Assembly (NCBI RefSeq): GCF_001294625.1
Contig: NZ_CP012677.1
Coordinates: forward strand, 1,054,001 to 1,118,000
Direction: 5' to 3'
DNA from: Arthrobacter alpinus
GTDB lineage: Bacteria > Actinomycetota > Actinomycetes > Actinomycetales > Micrococcaceae
Length of the DNA: 64,000 nt
Of the stretch, positions 47,956 to 57,350 are shown one piece after another. Position numbers and translations under genes: made by a program. Positions within the stretch are counted from its first letter, which is position 1. The number at the start of each line of letters is the position of its first letter. The notes beneath the pieces are model-generated. The model was given only the letters and a program-made list of their open reading frames with translations, searched no databases and had not been told where the DNA came from.

Positions 47956-48871
47956 AACATTCACCGTTCCCGAGGAAGCCGCCGGTGCGCGCGTGGATGC
48001 GGCACTGGCGGCTCTGCTGGGCATTTCCCGGGCCAGCGCCGCTCTACTCTGCTCCGAGGGCAACGTGCTGCAAAACGGTACGGCCGTGGGCAAGTCGGAC
48101 AAGTTCAAGCTGGGGGCCAGTGTCCAGGTGACGGTTCCGGAACGCACAAACCCGCTCACCGTTGTCATCGAGCCGGTGGAGGGCCTAGATATCCTGCTCG
48201 ACGACGACGACTTTGTGGTGGTTGACAAGCCGGTTGGCGTGGCCGCCCATCCGTCACCGGGCTGGGTGGGTCCCACCGTGGTGGGGGGACTTGCTGCCGC
48301 AGGATTTCGCATCTCAACCTCGGGAGCCCCGGAGCGGGTTGGCATTGTCCACCGCCTCGATGTGGGTACCTCGGGCGCCATGGTGGTTGCCAAGACCGAG
48401 CACGCTTATACGGTGTTGAAGCAGGCGTTCAGGGAACGCACCGTGAAAAAGGTGTACCACGCCATGATCCAGGGGCTTCCTGACCCGTTGACAGGCACGA
48501 TCGACGCGCCCATTGGCAGGCACCCGGGGCACGACTGGCGATTCGCCGTCATTGAGGGCGGGCGGCCCTCCATCACCCACTACGAGGTCCTGGAAGCGTT
48601 CGGCAAGGCCTCCCTGGTGGAAGTCCACCTGGAAACAGGGCGGACGCACCAAATCCGTGTCCACTTCTCGGCCCTGCGCCACCCCTGCGTTGGCGACCTC
48701 ACCTACGGTGCCGATCCCCGCCTTGCGGCTGAACTTGGCCTGACACGGCAGTGGCTGCACGCCCAAACCCTAGGATTCACACATCCATCCTCGGGGGAGT
48801 GGGTTGAAGCCACCAGCCCGTACCCGCAGGATTTGAACTATGCCCTGGACCACCTGCGCGACGGACACTAA
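47948..48871 (+). CDS. RluD-type rRNA pseudouridine synthase
   Basis: About 307 residues. An N-terminal S4-like RNA-binding domain ([30 protein letters not shown]) and a pseudouridine synthase domain with the catalytic aspartate in [16 protein letters not shown] and the C-terminal [19 protein letters not shown]. Target sites are probably in 23S rRNA, but the exact position cannot be read off. ATG at 47948 overlaps lspA, a common arrangement. Confidence 0.92.
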   Translation: MTETFTVPEEAAGARVDAALAALLGISRASAALLCSEGNVLQNGTAVGKSDKFKLGASVQVTVPERTNPLTVVIEPVEGLDILLDDDDFVVVDKPVGVAAHPSPGWVGPTVVGGLAAAGFRISTSGAPERVGIVHRLDVGTSGAMVVAKTEHAYTVLKQAFRERTVKKVYHAMIQGLPDPLTGTIDAPIGRHPGHDWRFAVIEGGRPSITHYEVLEAFGKASLVEVHLETGRTHQIRVHFSALRHPCVGDLTYGADPRLAAELGLTRQWLHAQTLGFTHPSSGEWVEATSPYPQDLNYALDHLRDGH

Positions 48872-48893
48872 GGCGGCGGTTGGTTCCGCGCGT

Positions 48894-48950
48894 CGAACGT
48901 ACAGCAGTTGTTGATGTTTGCGCCGAACACCAACAACTGCCGTACGTTCG
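48894..48950. terminator. Long hairpin between the rluD-type gene and dnaE
   Basis: Arms 48894-48913 and 48931-48950 pair over 20 positions with one mismatch around a 17-nt loop. It has no T-tract. It is a terminator or an intergenic palindromic repeat, and it ends 36 bases before the dnaE -10. Confidence 0.65.
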
Positions 48951-48986
48951 CTGCCAGCCGTTGGGTGGCACTCAGGCTTTGGCACG

Positions 48987-48992
48987 TAGAAT
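48987..48992 (+). promoter_or_regulatory. -10 of dnaE (leaderless)
   Basis: TAGAAT is followed by GGTTCG and the GTG at 48999. No ribosome site precedes the start. Confidence 0.55.
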
Positions 48993-48998
48993 GGTTCG

Positions 48999-51900
48999 GT
49001 GGCTAGCTCATCGACTGACAGTTTTGTCCATCTTCACACGCACACCGAATACTCCATGCTGGACGGTGCTGCGCGCCTGACGGAGCTTTTCGAGGAGACC
49101 AACCGCCTGGGCATGCCGGCTTTGGCCACCACCGACCACGGGTACCTGTTCGGGGCCTTTGACTTTTGGCAGAAGGCCACCGACGCCGGTGTGAAACCGA
49201 TCATCGGCGTCGAGGCTTATGTCACCCCCGGCACTGCCCGGACGGACAAATCCCGTGTGAAGTGGCGCACGGATGAGAGCCAGCGCAGGGACGACGTCTC
49301 AGGCGGTGGCTTTTACACGCATATGACGCTGCTCAGCTATAACAACCAGGGCATGCGGAACCTGTTCAGGGCCTCCTCGCTCGGCTCCCTGGATTCGCCC
49401 ATGGGCAAGTACCCGCGCCTTGACCGGGAACTGCTCAACGAATACCACCCCGGTCTGATCGCCACCACCGGCTGCCCGTCCGGTGAGGTGCAGACCAGGC
49501 TTCGCCTGGGCCAGTACAACGAGGCGAAGGCTGCCGCGTCGGAGTTCCAGGACATCTTCGGAAAAGAAAACTACTTCTGCGAGCTCATGGACCACGGGCT
49601 CGACATTGAACGCAGGGTCACCAAGGACCTGCTGAAGCTGGCTAGGGAGCTGGGGATTCCCCTGGTTGCCACTAACGACCTGCACTACACGCACGAGCAT
49701 GACGCCAAGGCCCATGAGGCGCTACTGGCCCTGCAATCGGGCTCAACCCTAACCGAACCCACCTATGACGAGGGTGGCAAGCGGTTTGCCTTCAGCGGCA
49801 GCGGCTACTACCTGAAATCCCCGGCGGAAATGCGCCAGCTTTTTTCCGAGCTCCCGGAAGCGTGCGACAACACCTTGTTGATAGCCGAACGCTGCGACGT
49901 GTCCTTTAATACCAACGCTAACTACATGCCCAAGTTCCCGTGCCCCCCGGGTGAGGATGAGAACTCCTGGCTGGTCAAGGAGGTCGACACCGGGCTGAAG
50001 TTCCGCTATCCCGGCGGCATCCCCGATAACGTCCGGGAACGGGCCGACTACGAGCTCGGCGTCATCATCAATATGGGCTTCCCGGGCTACTTCTTGGTAG
50101 TGGCCGACTTCATCAACTGGTCCAAGGACAACGGCATCCGTGTTGGCCCGGGGCGTGGCTCCGGTGCGGGCTCCATGGTGGCTTACGCCATGCGCATCAC
50201 CGACCTTGACCCCATCCGCCACGGGCTGATCTTTGAGCGCTTCCTGAACCCCGAACGCGTCTCCATGCCCGACTTTGACGTTGACTTCGATGATCGGCGC
50301 CGCCATGAGGTCATCAAGTATGTGACAGAAAAGTACGGCGACGAGCGGGTCGCCATGATTGTCACCTACGGTTCCATCAAGACCAAGCAGGCACTGAAAG
50401 ACGCCTCCCGCGTCCTGGGCCACCCCTTCAGCATGGGCGAGACACTCACCAAGGCGTTGCCGCCGGCCGTCATGGCCAAGGACATCCTGCTCGCCGACAT
50501 TGAAAACCCGAAAGCCAAGCGCTACGGCGAGGCCGGGGATTTCCGTGCGCTGTTGCTCAGCGACCCCGAGGCTGCCAAGGTCTTTGAGCTCTCCAAGGGT
50601 TTGGAGGGGCTCAAGCGCCAGTGGGGCGTGCATGCCGCCGGTGTGATCATGAGCTCGGATCCCATCATCGATGTCATCCCGATCATGCGGCGCATCCAAG
50701 ACGGCCAGGTCATCACACAATTTGACTACCCCACCAGTGAAGGCCTCGGCCTGATCAAGATGGACTTTTTGGGGTTGCGCAACCTCACGATCATCACCGA
50801 CGCCTTGGAGAACATCAAGGCCAACAAGGGCTTCGAGCTTGACCTTGAGAGTTTGGAGTACGACGACGCACCTTCCTACGAGCTCATGGCCCGCGGAGAC
50901 ACGCTAGGGGTTTTTCAGCTCGACGGCGGTCCCATGCGCGGGCTGCTCAAGCTCATGCGCCCTGACAACTTTGAAGACATCTCCGCCGTCCTTGCCCTGT
51001 ACCGGCCCGGTCCCATGGGCGCCGACTCGCACACCAACTATGCGCTGCGTAAAAATGGGCTCCAACCGATCACCCCGATCCACCCTGAGCTGGAGGAGCC
51101 GCTCGCGGAGATTCTCGGTGGCACTTACGGGCTGATCGTGTACCAGGAGCAGGTGATGTCCATTGCGCAGAAACTGGCAGGCTATTCGCTGGGCCGCGCT
51201 GACATCCTGCGCCGCGCCATGGGCAAGAAGAAGAAGTCAGAGCTGGACAAACAGTACGAGGGCTTCCACCAGGGAATGATCGACAACGGCTACTCAGACG
51301 CCGCCGTCACCACCTTGTGGGCGATCTTGCTGCCCTTCTCCGATTACGCCTTCAACAAGGCCCACTCGGCCGCTTATGGTGTCATCAGCTACTGGACCGC
51401 TTACCTGAAGGCGCACCATCCGGCCGAGTACATGGCGGCCTTGTTGACGTCGGTCGGTGATGACAAGGACAAGTCGGCCCTGTACCTGAACGAGTGCCGC
51501 CGCATGGGCATCACCGTGCTGGCCCCGGATGTGAACGAATCCTCACTGAACTTCACCCCGGTCGGCAGAGACATCCGTTTTGGCATGGGCGCCATCCGCA
51601 ACGTTGGCTCCAACGTGGTCAACGCGCTGGTGGAATCGCGTACGGAAAAGGGCAACTTTGAGAATTTCTCTGACTTCCTGATGAAGGTTCCTGCGGTGGT
51701 GTGCAACAAGCGCACCATTGAATCCCTGGTCAAGGCGGGGGCCTTCGATTCGCTGGGCCACGCCCGGCGCGCCCTGGCCATGATTCACGAAGAAGCCATC
51801 GACTCCGTCATCACGCTCAAACGTAATGAGGCGGTGGGCCAGTTTGACTTGTTTGCCGGTTTGGGCGCGGACGACGCCGAGCCCGACTCGGCGCTGATCA

Positions 51901-52568
51901 CCGAGATCCCCGATCTGCCGGAGTGGGAGAAGAAGGACAAGCTGGCCTTTGAACGGGACATGCTTGGCTTGTACGTCTCGGACCACCCGCTGCAGGGCCT
52001 GGAAGGGATCCTGAGCCAAAACGCCGACATGTCCATCACCCAATTACTCTCCGACGACGGACCTTCGGACGGCCACATCATCACCATCTCGGGGATGATC
52101 ACCAGCCTGCAACGGCGCATAGCCAAGAGCAGCGGAAACCCCTACGCCCGCTGCGAGGTGGAGGACCTTGGCGGCTCCGTAGAGGTCATGTTCTTCGGCC
52201 AGGTTTACGGACCGATCGCCAACGTCCTGGCCGAGGACTTGATCGTGGTGGTCAAGGGGCGCCTGCAAAAGCGCGACGACGGCGCCATCACCCTCAACGC
52301 CATGGAACTCTCCGTCCCCGATCTCAGCGAAGGGCTGGCGGGCCCCCTGGTGATCCATATGCCAGAGCACAAGGCCACCGAACCGGTGCTCCTTGCTCTC
52401 AGGGACGTGCTGGGCACCCACCGCGGCAACACGGAAGTCAAAATGCACCTGAGCGGGACCCGAAATGTGAAGGTGATGAAACTGCCGCTGCACCACAGGG
52501 TGAACCCGACGCCTGCCCTTTTTGGTGACCTGAAAGTCCTGCTCGGGCCCACATGTCTTGAGGGCTGA
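48999..52568 (+). CDS. dnaE: Replicative DNA polymerase III alpha subunit
   Basis: The chromosomal replicase catalytic subunit, 1189 residues, DnaE1 type. An N-terminal PHP domain (FVHLHTHTEYSMLDGAARL, with HGLDIERR), palm motifs GPGRGSGAGS and PDFDVDFDDRRR with the catalytic aspartates, fingers around IVYQEQVMSIAQKLAGYSLGRADILRRAMGKKKK, helix-hairpin-helix and a C-terminal OB fold (IITISGMITSLQRRIAKSSGNPYARCEVEDLGG). The PHP metal residues look intact, so proofreading by this domain, known in actinobacteria, is plausible. The GTG start fits a leaderless transcript. Confidence 0.97.
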   Translation: MASSSTDSFVHLHTHTEYSMLDGAARLTELFEETNRLGMPALATTDHGYLFGAFDFWQKATDAGVKPIIGVEAYVTPGTARTDKSRVKWRTDESQRRDDVSGGGFYTHMTLLSYNNQGMRNLFRASSLGSLDSPMGKYPRLDRELLNEYHPGLIATTGCPSGEVQTRLRLGQYNEAKAAASEFQDIFGKENYFCELMDHGLDIERRVTKDLLKLARELGIPLVATNDLHYTHEHDAKAHEALLALQSGSTLTEPTYDEGGKRFAFSGSGYYLKSPAEMRQLFSELPEACDNTLLIAERCDVSFNTNANYMPKFPCPPGEDENSWLVKEVDTGLKFRYPGGIPDNVRERADYELGVIINMGFPGYFLVVADFINWSKDNGIRVGPGRGSGAGSMVAYAMRITDLDPIRHGLIFERFLNPERVSMPDFDVDFDDRRRHEVIKYVTEKYGDERVAMIVTYGSIKTKQALKDASRVLGHPFSMGETLTKALPPAVMAKDILLADIENPKAKRYGEAGDFRALLLSDPEAAKVFELSKGLEGLKRQWGVHAAGVIMSSDPIIDVIPIMRRIQDGQVITQFDYPTSEGLGLIKMDFLGLRNLTIITDALENIKANKGFELDLESLEYDDAPSYELMARGDTLGVFQLDGGPMRGLLKLMRPDNFEDISAVLALYRPGPMGADSHTNYALRKNGLQPITPIHPELEEPLAEILGGTYGLIVYQEQVMSIAQKLAGYSLGRADILRRAMGKKKKSELDKQYEGFHQGMIDNGYSDAAVTTLWAILLPFSDYAFNKAHSAAYGVISYWTAYLKAHHPAEYMAALLTSVGDDKDKSALYLNECRRMGITVLAPDVNESSLNFTPVGRDIRFGMGAIRNVGSNVVNALVESRTEKGNFENFSDFLMKVPAVVCNKRTIESLVKAGAFDSLGHARRALAMIHEEAIDSVITLKRNEAVGQFDLFAGLGADDAEPDSALITEIPDLPEWEKKDKLAFERDMLGLYVSDHPLQGLEGILSQNADMSITQLLSDDGPSDGHIITISGMITSLQRRIAKSSGNPYARCEVEDLGGSVEVMFFGQVYGPIANVLAEDLIVVVKGRLQKRDDGAITLNAMELSVPDLSEGLAGPLVIHMPEHKATEPVLLALRDVLGTHRGNTEVKMHLSGTRNVKVMKLPLHHRVNPTPALFGDLKVLLGPTCLEG

Positions 52569-52594
52569 GTGCGTTGCTGGCCCGGCGTACGCGT

Positions 52595-52600
52595 TAAGGT
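52595..52600 (+). promoter_or_regulatory. -10 of the small membrane protein gene (leaderless)
   Basis: TAAGGT is followed by six bases (TGGAGC) and the ATG at 52607. GGAG overlaps the spacer but is too near the ATG to be a good ribosome site. Confidence 0.4.
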
Positions 52601-52606
52601 TGGAGC

Positions 52607-53200
52607 ATGAGTGAAATTCCGCCTCAGGGCACAACACCCTCTGGGAGCGACGCCGCGGGCACGTACCCACCCATCACCTACCCGCCCAGCGCCTATGCGC
52701 AGGGCGTGCCGGCAGAGTTGACCCAGGCGCCTCCGGCCACTTGGCGGCGCTGGCTCCTGCTGACCGCAGTGGGTGGTGTGGCCGTGGGTGTCCTGTGGTG
52801 GCTGGCAGCCCCCGGCGGGGCATTTTACGGTTCCGGTAAGGACTACACCATCTGGTTTGGCAGGGATCTGGTACTTGCCAGCTTTGGTGTGCTCGCCGGA
52901 CTGGGCACGGCCGTGTTATTGCTGCGTGCGGCGGTAAAGCCGGGCGGTGAGGAACACTCCACGGCGCGTTTCTTGGCTGCCGCCGCTGGTGCTCTGCTGG
53001 GCTCCGCCATCGCCTGGCGCGTGGGTGTTTTTGCCGGCGACTTGTTTCAAACACCTCCCGCCAACATGGCCAATCCCAGCATTGTGTTCTCCCTTCGCGC
53101 GGCGTCAGTGATGCTGGTGTGGCCTCTGGTCACCGCCGGGGTGGTCTTCCTCTACCGTCTTGTGGCCGCGCTGCTCCGCCCTACGAGCGCTGATAACTGA
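52607..53200 (+). CDS. Hypothetical membrane protein (possibly DUF2567)
   Basis: 197 residues. A Pro/Ser/Thr-rich N-terminal tail of about 45 residues, then four hydrophobic segments (around WLLLTAVGGVAVGVLWWL, LVLASFGVLAGLGTAVLLL, FLAAAAGALLGSAIAW and LVWPLVTAGVVFLYRLVAALL). The pattern resembles the actinobacterial DUF2567 family, but I cannot confirm it. It sits between dnaE and hisD and has its own -10. The role is unknown. Confidence 0.75.
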   Translation: MSEIPPQGTTPSGSDAAGTYPPITYPPSAYAQGVPAELTQAPPATWRRWLLLTAVGGVAVGVLWWLAAPGGAFYGSGKDYTIWFGRDLVLASFGVLAGLGTAVLLLRAAVKPGGEEHSTARFLAAAAGALLGSAIAWRVGVFAGDLFQTPPANMANPSIVFSLRAASVMLVWPLVTAGVVFLYRLVAALLRPTSADN

Positions 53201-53239
53201 ACCGCCGCTGGACCGGTTTCCGTGCCCAGCAACGCCGTA

Positions 53240-53245
53240 TAAACT
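53240..53245 (+). promoter_or_regulatory. -10 of hisD
   Basis: TAAACT (within TATAAACT) ends eight bases before GTG 53254, so the transcript is leaderless or nearly so. Confidence 0.45.
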
Positions 53246-53253
53246 TGGGCAGT

Positions 53254-54663
53254 GTGAGCAACCTTGAATCTGCCGTGTCCACCGATCCTGCTATCAGCCC
53301 AGAAGCCGGGCGGGGTGCGCGAACCCATTTCTCCTTGGCCCGGATTGACCTGCGCGGTCGCAGCCTGTCTTTAGCGGAGCTCAAGCGTGCCGTCCCGCGG
53401 ACAGCCGTGTCCACCGTGAGAACCGCCGAGACCACCGTGGCGGACATCATCGCAGGCGTGCGCGGGCGCGGTTTTGTTGCTTTGGCAGACTTGGCCCAAA
53501 AGTTTGACGGCGTCACCCAGGTGCATCCGCGGGTCCCGGCGGAGGCGTTGGCGCAGGCCCTGGAATCCCTGGATCCGGCCGTGCGGGCCGCCCTGGAGGA
53601 GTCCATTGCGCGGGCGAGGGTTTTCGCTGCTGCCCAGCGCCCCGTCGATGTTGACCTTCCCATCGCCAACGGCGCCGTAGTCTCCCAGCACTGGATTCCC
53701 GTGCGTCGCGTGGGACTTTACGTCCCCGGAGGGCTGGCAGCCTACCCGTCCTCGGTCATCATGAACGTGGTGCCGGCCCTGGCCGCCGGTGTCGGCTCGG
53801 TGGCCCTCGCTTCGCCACCGCAAAAAGAATGTGGCGGCCTGCCCGATCTTACGGTGCTCGCCGCCGCAGCCCTGCTCGGCATCGACGAGGTCTATGCCAT
53901 GGGCGGAGCGCAGGCCATTGCCGCCTTTGCTTATGGAGTGCCAGCCGGGACCACGGCCAACGGCGACGGCGCCGAGCTGGAACCAGTTGATGTAATCACA
54001 GGCCCAGGCAATATCTTCGTGGCCACGGCCAAGCGCCTGGTCAAGGGCGTTGTTGGCATTGACTCCGAAGCCGGGGCCACCGAGATTGCCGTGCTCGCCG
54101 ATCACAGCGCCAACCCCGCCTTTGTCGCTGCTGACTTGATCAGCCAGGCCGAACACGACCCCAACGCAGCCTCCGTCCTGGTGACTACCTCCGCGGAGTT
54201 GGCGGCTGCTGTCGAAGAAGAGCTTCGCATTCAGGTAGCCACAACCACCCACCGCGAACGGGTGGAAGCGGCCCTGTCCGGGCAGCAGTCGGGGATTGTC
54301 CTAGTCGATGACCTGGCCCAGGGGGTGGCGGTTTGCAACGCGTACGCCGCCGAGCACCTGGAAGTTGTCACGGAGAACGCCCAGCAGGTGGCCGCACAAA
54401 TCACCAACGCCGGAGCCATTTTCGTGGGGGACTACAGCCCCGTGAGCCTGGGCGACTACTGCGCCGGCTCCAACCACGTCCTGCCCACCAGTGGCACGGC
54501 CGCGTTCTCCTCCGGACTGAACGTGACAACTTTCCTGCGCGCCGTGCAACTGATCAACTATGACAAGGCGGCACTGGCGGAGGTGGCCGATCACGTGGTG
54601 ACCTTGTCCAGAGCCGAGGGGCTGCCGGCCCACGGCGACGCTGTGGCCCTCCGCTTCGCCTAG
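53254..54663 (+). CDS. hisD: Histidinol dehydrogenase
   Basis: The last two steps of histidine synthesis: NAD-dependent oxidation of L-histidinol to histidine, with zinc. About 469 residues. Motifs: GLYVPGGLAAYPSSVIMN, GPGNIFVATAKRLVKG, the zinc/histidine region DHSANPAFVAADLISQAEHDP and SLGDYCAGSNHVLPTSGTA. The frame opens at TTG 53245, but that codon overlaps the -10, so GTG 53254 is preferred. The other his genes are not in the window. Confidence 0.96.
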   Translation: MSNLESAVSTDPAISPEAGRGARTHFSLARIDLRGRSLSLAELKRAVPRTAVSTVRTAETTVADIIAGVRGRGFVALADLAQKFDGVTQVHPRVPAEALAQALESLDPAVRAALEESIARARVFAAAQRPVDVDLPIANGAVVSQHWIPVRRVGLYVPGGLAAYPSSVIMNVVPALAAGVGSVALASPPQKECGGLPDLTVLAAAALLGIDEVYAMGGAQAIAAFAYGVPAGTTANGDGAELEPVDVITGPGNIFVATAKRLVKGVVGIDSEAGATEIAVLADHSANPAFVAADLISQAEHDPNAASVLVTTSAELAAAVEEELRIQVATTTHRERVEAALSGQQSGIVLVDDLAQGVAVCNAYAAEHLEVVTENAQQVAAQITNAGAIFVGDYSPVSLGDYCAGSNHVLPTSGTAAFSSGLNVTTFLRAVQLINYDKAALAEVADHVVTLSRAEGLPAHGDAVALRFA

Positions 54664-54666
54664 ACT
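54661..54666 (+). promoter_or_regulatory. Possible -10 of nrdR
   Basis: TAGACT overlaps the hisD stop codon and lies 30 bases before the nrdR ATG, leaving a leader that holds GGAAAGGA. nrdR may also be co-transcribed with hisD. Confidence 0.35.
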
Positions 54667-54695
54667 GAAGATAACCGCTACTGGAAAGGATCTGG

Positions 54696-55181
54696 ATGTA
54701 CTGCCCGTTTTGCCGTAATCCCGACTCACGGGTAGTTGATTCCCGCCTGTCCGACGACGGCTCCTCCATCCGGCGCCGTCGCCAGTGCACCGAATGCGGG
54801 CGCCGCTTCAGCACCGTCGAGACGGCAAGCCTGTCAGTGACCAAGCGTTCTGGCGTAGCCGAGCCGTTCAGCCGCAGCAAGGTCATCAGCGGTGTGCGCA
54901 AAGCCTGCCAAGGCCGGCCCGTGACCGACGACGATCTCGCCAAACTGGCCCAGGAAGTTGAAGAGTCCATCCGTGCCAGCGGCGCGGCGGAGATCGACGC
55001 CAATGACGTGGGCCTGGCCATTTTGGATCCACTGAAAAGGCTGGACCTTGTGGCGTACCTGCGCTTCGCCAGCGTCTACCAGGCGTTTGATTCCCTGGAA
55101 GACTTTGAGCGTTCCATCGAATCGCTCCGGCACGAATACCCGGCCCAGGCCGGGAAAGCCTTCGGGGGCGGCAACCCGTGA
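54696..55181 (+). CDS. nrdR: Ribonucleotide reductase repressor NrdR
   Basis: 161 residues. An N-terminal zinc ribbon (MYCPFC and CTEC, with [17 protein letters not shown]) and an ATP-cone domain ([24 protein letters not shown]) that senses ATP/dATP. It represses ribonucleotide reductase operons by binding NrdR boxes. No nrd genes or NrdR boxes are seen here, so the targets are elsewhere. GGAAAGGA precedes the ATG. Its last codons and stop lie within a 21-bp hairpin. Confidence 0.96.
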   Translation: MYCPFCRNPDSRVVDSRLSDDGSSIRRRRQCTECGRRFSTVETASLSVTKRSGVAEPFSRSKVISGVRKACQGRPVTDDDLAKLAQEVEESIRASGAAEIDANDVGLAILDPLKRLDLVAYLRFASVYQAFDSLEDFERSIESLRHEYPAQAGKAFGGGNP

Positions 55182-55225
55182 GCTGTGGCGGCTTAGGGGA
55201 CATCTAAGCCGCCACAGCTCACGGG
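55175..55225. terminator. 21-bp perfect hairpin spanning the nrdR stop
   Basis: Arms 55175-55195 and 55205-55225 are perfect reverse complements around a 9-nt loop (one more G-C pair is possible). It includes the nrdR TGA and lies between nrdR and the convergent ppgK gene. There is no T-tract. Confidence 0.65.
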
Positions 55226-55296
55226 TCAGAGCCGACCTGGTCTCCTAGCGCCCGCCCACTCCGGTGGCTGCACCCCGATTGGATCCTGCCACAGTG

Positions 55297-56091
55297 CTAT
55301 TTGGTGAGTTTGAAGTGCATGGCCGCCTGCAGAGCCCCGCCCACGATGCCGGCGTTGTTGGCGAGCTTGGCCGGGACGATGGGGGTGCGTAGTTTCAGCT
55401 GCGGCAAGTAGTCCTCGCTGCGCTTGGAAATGCCGCCGCCGACGATGAACAGTTCCGGGGAGAACAGGAATTCCACGTGGGAGAAGTAGCGTTGCAGGCG
55501 CACCGCATACTCGTCCCAGCTCAGCCCGTCGCGTTCCCGGGCGCTGGCGGAGGCCTTGGACTCGGCGTCGAAGCCGTCCAGTTCCAGGTGGCCCAGCTCG
55601 GCGTTCGGGATTAGCTTGCCATTAAAGATGAACGCGGAGCCGATGCCGGTGCCCAGGGTGATGACCAGAACGGTTCCCTTGACGCCTTCGCCTGCGCCGT
55701 AGCGTGCCTCGGCGAGCCCGGCGGCGTCGGCGTCGTTCATGACCTGCACGTCCCGGCCCAGTTCCTGGCTGAAGATCGCGTCGACGTCGGCGTCGATCCA
55801 GGACTGATCAACGTTGGCTGCCGAGAGGGCGATGCCGTGGGAGATGATGGCTGGGAAGGTGATGCCCACGGGGGCGTCCTTGTCCGGGGCGTGGTCGCGA
55901 GTCATGAGCTCGTCCACGATTTCCTTGACCACCTTGGCCACGGCCAGGGGGGTAGATGGTTGCGGGGTGTCGATCCGGTAGCGTTCGCCGCACACCTCGC
56001 CCGTCGACAAATCCACGATCCCGCCCTTGATGCCGGTGCCGCCAATGTCGATACCAATGACGGTGGTTGTGTGCCGGTGATTCTTGGACAT
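55297..56091 (-). CDS. ppgK: Polyphosphate glucokinase
   Basis: A ROK-family kinase using polyphosphate (and usually ATP) to phosphorylate glucose. About 264 residues. IGIDIGGTGIKGGIVD at the N-terminus, then MNDADAAGLAEARYG, LVITLGTGIGSAFIFNGKLIPNAELGHLELDG, and FIVGGGISKR. The GHLELDG segment and lack of the ROK Cys-rich zinc motif match actinobacterial PpgK rather than ordinary glucokinase. ATG at 56091 has GGAG six bases upstream. It lies 54 bases after map on the same strand. Confidence 0.93.
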   Translation of the reverse strand: MSKNHRHTTTVIGIDIGGTGIKGGIVDLSTGEVCGERYRIDTPQPSTPLAVAKVVKEIVDELMTRDHAPDKDAPVGITFPAIISHGIALSAANVDQSWIDADVDAIFSQELGRDVQVMNDADAAGLAEARYGAGEGVKGTVLVITLGTGIGSAFIFNGKLIPNAELGHLELDGFDAESKASASARERDGLSWDEYAVRLQRYFSHVEFLFSPELFIVGGGISKRSEDYLPQLKLRTPIVPAKLANNAGIVGGALQAAMHFKLTK

Positions 56092-56145
56092 TCGGGACTC
56101 CAAACGTTGTTTGCAACTAAGGGCGGCGACGGGCGGTACAGCCGG

Positions 56146-57024
56146 TCAGGGAAGGGTGAGGACCTCGGCGCCGGTGGCCGTGACCACCATGGTGTGCTCA
56201 AACTGGGCTGTGCGCTTGCGGTCCCTGGTGAGAACAGTCCAGTCGTCGTCCCACATGTCCCACTCGATCCCGCCCAGTGTCAGCATGGGTTCGATGGTGA
56301 ACACCATGCCCTCCTGGAGTACGGTGTTGTAGGCCGGGGCCGCGTCATAGTGCGGAATAATCAGGCCCGTGTGGAAGGCCTCGCCCACGCCGTGGCCGGT
56401 GAAGTCCCTCACCACCCCGTAACCGAAACGCTTGGCGTAGGACTCGATGGTGCGCCCGATGACGTTGATTTCACGCCCGGGGGCAACCGCCTTGATGGCT
56501 CTGTTCAAAGACTCCTGGGTTCGCTCCACCAACAGACGCGACTCCTCGTCGACCTCGCCCACCAGGAACGTGAAGTTGGTGTCACCATGGACACCGTTCT
56601 TAAAAGCAGTGATGTCGATGTTGAGGATGTCCCCGTCCTTCAGCACGGTGCTGTCGGGGATCCCGTGGCAGATGACCTCGTTCAAGGACGAACACAGTGA
56701 CTTGGGGAAGCCCCTGTAGCCCAGGGTGGACGGGTAGGCCTGGTGGTCCAGCAAGAACTCGTGCCCAATGCGATCCAGGGCATCGGTGGTGACGCCAGGA
56801 ACAATGTGCTTGCCAACCTCAACAATAGCCTGGGCGGCAATTTTGGAGGAGATCCGGATCTTCTCCAAGGTCTGTGCATCCTTGACCTCGGAGCCGGTAA
56901 ATGGTGCAGGACCGGCTTTGCCCACGTATTCGGGGCGGGGGATGGAGGCCGGGACTGACAGTGCTGGGCTCACGGAACCAGGGACCAAGGTGCCGAGCGG
57001 GGCAGAAGAAACTGTGGAAGACAT
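56146..57024 (-). CDS. map: Methionine aminopeptidase, type I
   Basis: Removes the initiator methionine from nascent proteins. 292 residues. Metal ligands are visible in ILNIDITAF (Asp), HGDTNF (Asp), [11 protein letters not shown] (His), [10 protein letters not shown] (Glu) and AQFEHTMVV (Glu). An N-terminal extension of ~40 residues (Ala/Pro/Ser-rich) precedes the catalytic domain. Its start has a -10 exactly six bases away (leaderless). It is likely co-transcribed with ppgK. Confidence 0.95.
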   Translation of the reverse strand: MSSTVSSAPLGTLVPGSVSPALSVPASIPRPEYVGKAGPAPFTGSEVKDAQTLEKIRISSKIAAQAIVEVGKHIVPGVTTDALDRIGHEFLLDHQAYPSTLGYRGFPKSLCSSLNEVICHGIPDSTVLKDGDILNIDITAFKNGVHGDTNFTFLVGEVDEESRLLVERTQESLNRAIKAVAPGREINVIGRTIESYAKRFGYGVVRDFTGHGVGEAFHTGLIIPHYDAAPAYNTVLQEGMVFTIEPMLTLGGIEWDMWDDDWTVLTRDRKRTAQFEHTMVVTATGAEVLTLP

Positions 57025-57030
57025 GAACCT

Positions 57031-57036
57031 ATCCTA
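57031..57036 (-). promoter_or_regulatory. -10 of map (leaderless)
   Basis: TAGGAT on the minus strand is followed by AGGTTC and the ATG at 57024. Confidence 0.5.
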
Positions 57037-57155
57037 TAAGTTTTGCAGCAGCCTTACGCAGAAGTCCGTTTCAGCGCAGATTTTCCGGGATAAAGCGATC
57101 GATGCGCGTGGGCCTAGGATGGCAAGTACCTGCACTAGCAACCGAGGGAGAAACC

Positions 57156-57326
57156 ATGCCGCAATATTGGTACAACGTTCAAACGCATGAAGTTGAAGTG
57201 GACGCCCAGTCCGGTTGGAAGTCGCTCATCGGCCCTTACGAAACCCGAGCCGACGCCGAAGCGGCTCTCGAGAAGGTGCGGCGCAACAACGAAGCCGCCG
57301 ACGCCGCCGAGGACGAAGACGACTGA
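57156..57326 (+). CDS. Small SPOR-type conserved protein
   Basis: 56 residues starting MPQYWYNVQTHEVEVDAQ, with LIGPYETRADAEAALEKVRRNNEAADA and an acidic end. The length and the GPY-TRADAEAAL pattern match the small actinobacterial proteins annotated as SPOR-domain containing. It has no signal peptide and its role is unknown. GAGGGAGA lies five bases before ATG 57156, and TAGGAT (about 57116-57121) may be its -10. The earlier in-frame start at 57102 lies upstream of that box. Confidence 0.75.
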   Translation: MPQYWYNVQTHEVEVDAQSGWKSLIGPYETRADAEAALEKVRRNNEAADAAEDEDD

Positions 57327-57350
57327 GCGAGGTTAGGGAGGACGTGGGGA

